IMG/VR virus record: IMGVR_UViG_3300043639_000033
Coordinates: 1-29,408 of that record
Source of the DNA: a virus
Length of the DNA stretch: 29,408 nucleotides
Reading direction: 5' to 3' (one strand)
In this document: positions 29,340-29,408 of the stretch, piece by piece
How the letters are laid out: every line of letters starts with the position of its first letter
Position numbering within the stretch: the first letter of the stretch is position 1
Position numbers and translations under genes: made by a program
The notes under the pieces: generated by a model
Seen by the model: the letters and a program-made list of their open reading frames with translations, nothing else
Databases searched by the model: none
What the model was told of the DNA's origin: nothing

Positions 29340-29408
29340 ATGGCTGACGAGCCGCGTCAGGGGTTCGACCCGATCGCCCTGCTGGGCCTGGCGCTGCTGA
29401 TCCTGCTC
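29340..29408 (+). CDS. Membrane protein, start only (cut by the window end)
   Basis: ATG 29340 opens a frame that runs through the end of the window (23 codons seen). The visible part MADEPRQGFDPIALLGLALL and then ILL is a short polar start followed by a hydrophobic segment, as for a small membrane protein (possibly holin or lysis related). It begins after the tailspike stop with a four-base gap. Nothing more can be said from this window. Confidence 0.5.
   Translation, partial: MADEPRQGFDPIALLGLALLILL

Noticed and set aside
27851-29341. 496-aa open frame on the minus strand opposite the tailspike gene
   Set aside because: A shadow of the + strand gene in GC-rich DNA; the + strand product has a clear beta-helix pattern and coupled start, while the minus frame is Arg/Ala-rich with no motif.

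Overview
This GC-rich window is the early/replication-to-tail part of a tailed bacteriophage (siphovirus type, HK97-like capsid), either a free phage or a prophage segment. Almost every gene is on the + strand, tightly packed, with stop/start overlaps (ATGA, TGATG, GTGA). No integrase, rRNA, tRNA or CRISPR array was recognised. The host cannot be named; composition and protein style suggest a phage of a high-GC soil or aquatic bacterium.

Layout. (1) 38-1361: two conserved-looking phage proteins of unknown function. (2) 1362-2340: about 980 bp with no credible gene, made of a degenerate pentanucleotide array of the form GG-pyrimidine-N-N on the + strand. This is the most unusual feature of the window. 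(3) 2376-6666: small proteins, a DUF1376/YdaU-like replication protein, an iteron-like repeat cluster with an adjacent A+T-richer stretch (possible origin), a hairpin terminator, then a run of small genes including a RusA Holliday-junction resolvase, a winged-helix-like protein, a J-domain protein and two small Cys-rich (zinc-ribbon-like) proteins. (4) 6708-10077: packaging genes (HNH endonuclease, P27-type small terminase, large terminase), interrupted by a reverse-strand HigBA toxin-antitoxin pair with its own palindromic operator. (5) 10109-14799: a small RHH-like protein, a small beta-rich protein, portal, S49 protease, HK97-fold major capsid protein and a post-capsid protein preceded by an mRNA region able to form two competing hairpins. 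(6) 14804-18568: head-tail connectors, tail terminator, tail tube and tail assembly chaperone with a canonical A_AAA_AAC -1 frameshift site. (7) 18572-29335: tape measure, a 1230-aa tail hub carrying an inserted LamG-like domain and repeated modules, tail-tip proteins, small membrane proteins and a beta-helix tailspike-like protein. A membrane-protein gene begins at 29340 and runs off the window.

How it works together: RusA, the DUF1376 protein, the HNH nuclease and the terminase fit a phage that resolves branched DNA and packages concatemers, probably at cos sites. The portal, protease and capsid gene order is the standard HK97 morphogenetic cassette. The connector-to-hub series builds a long non-contractile tail. 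The pentamer array lies in the accessory/replication side of the genome, next to proteins of unknown function; its role is unknown.
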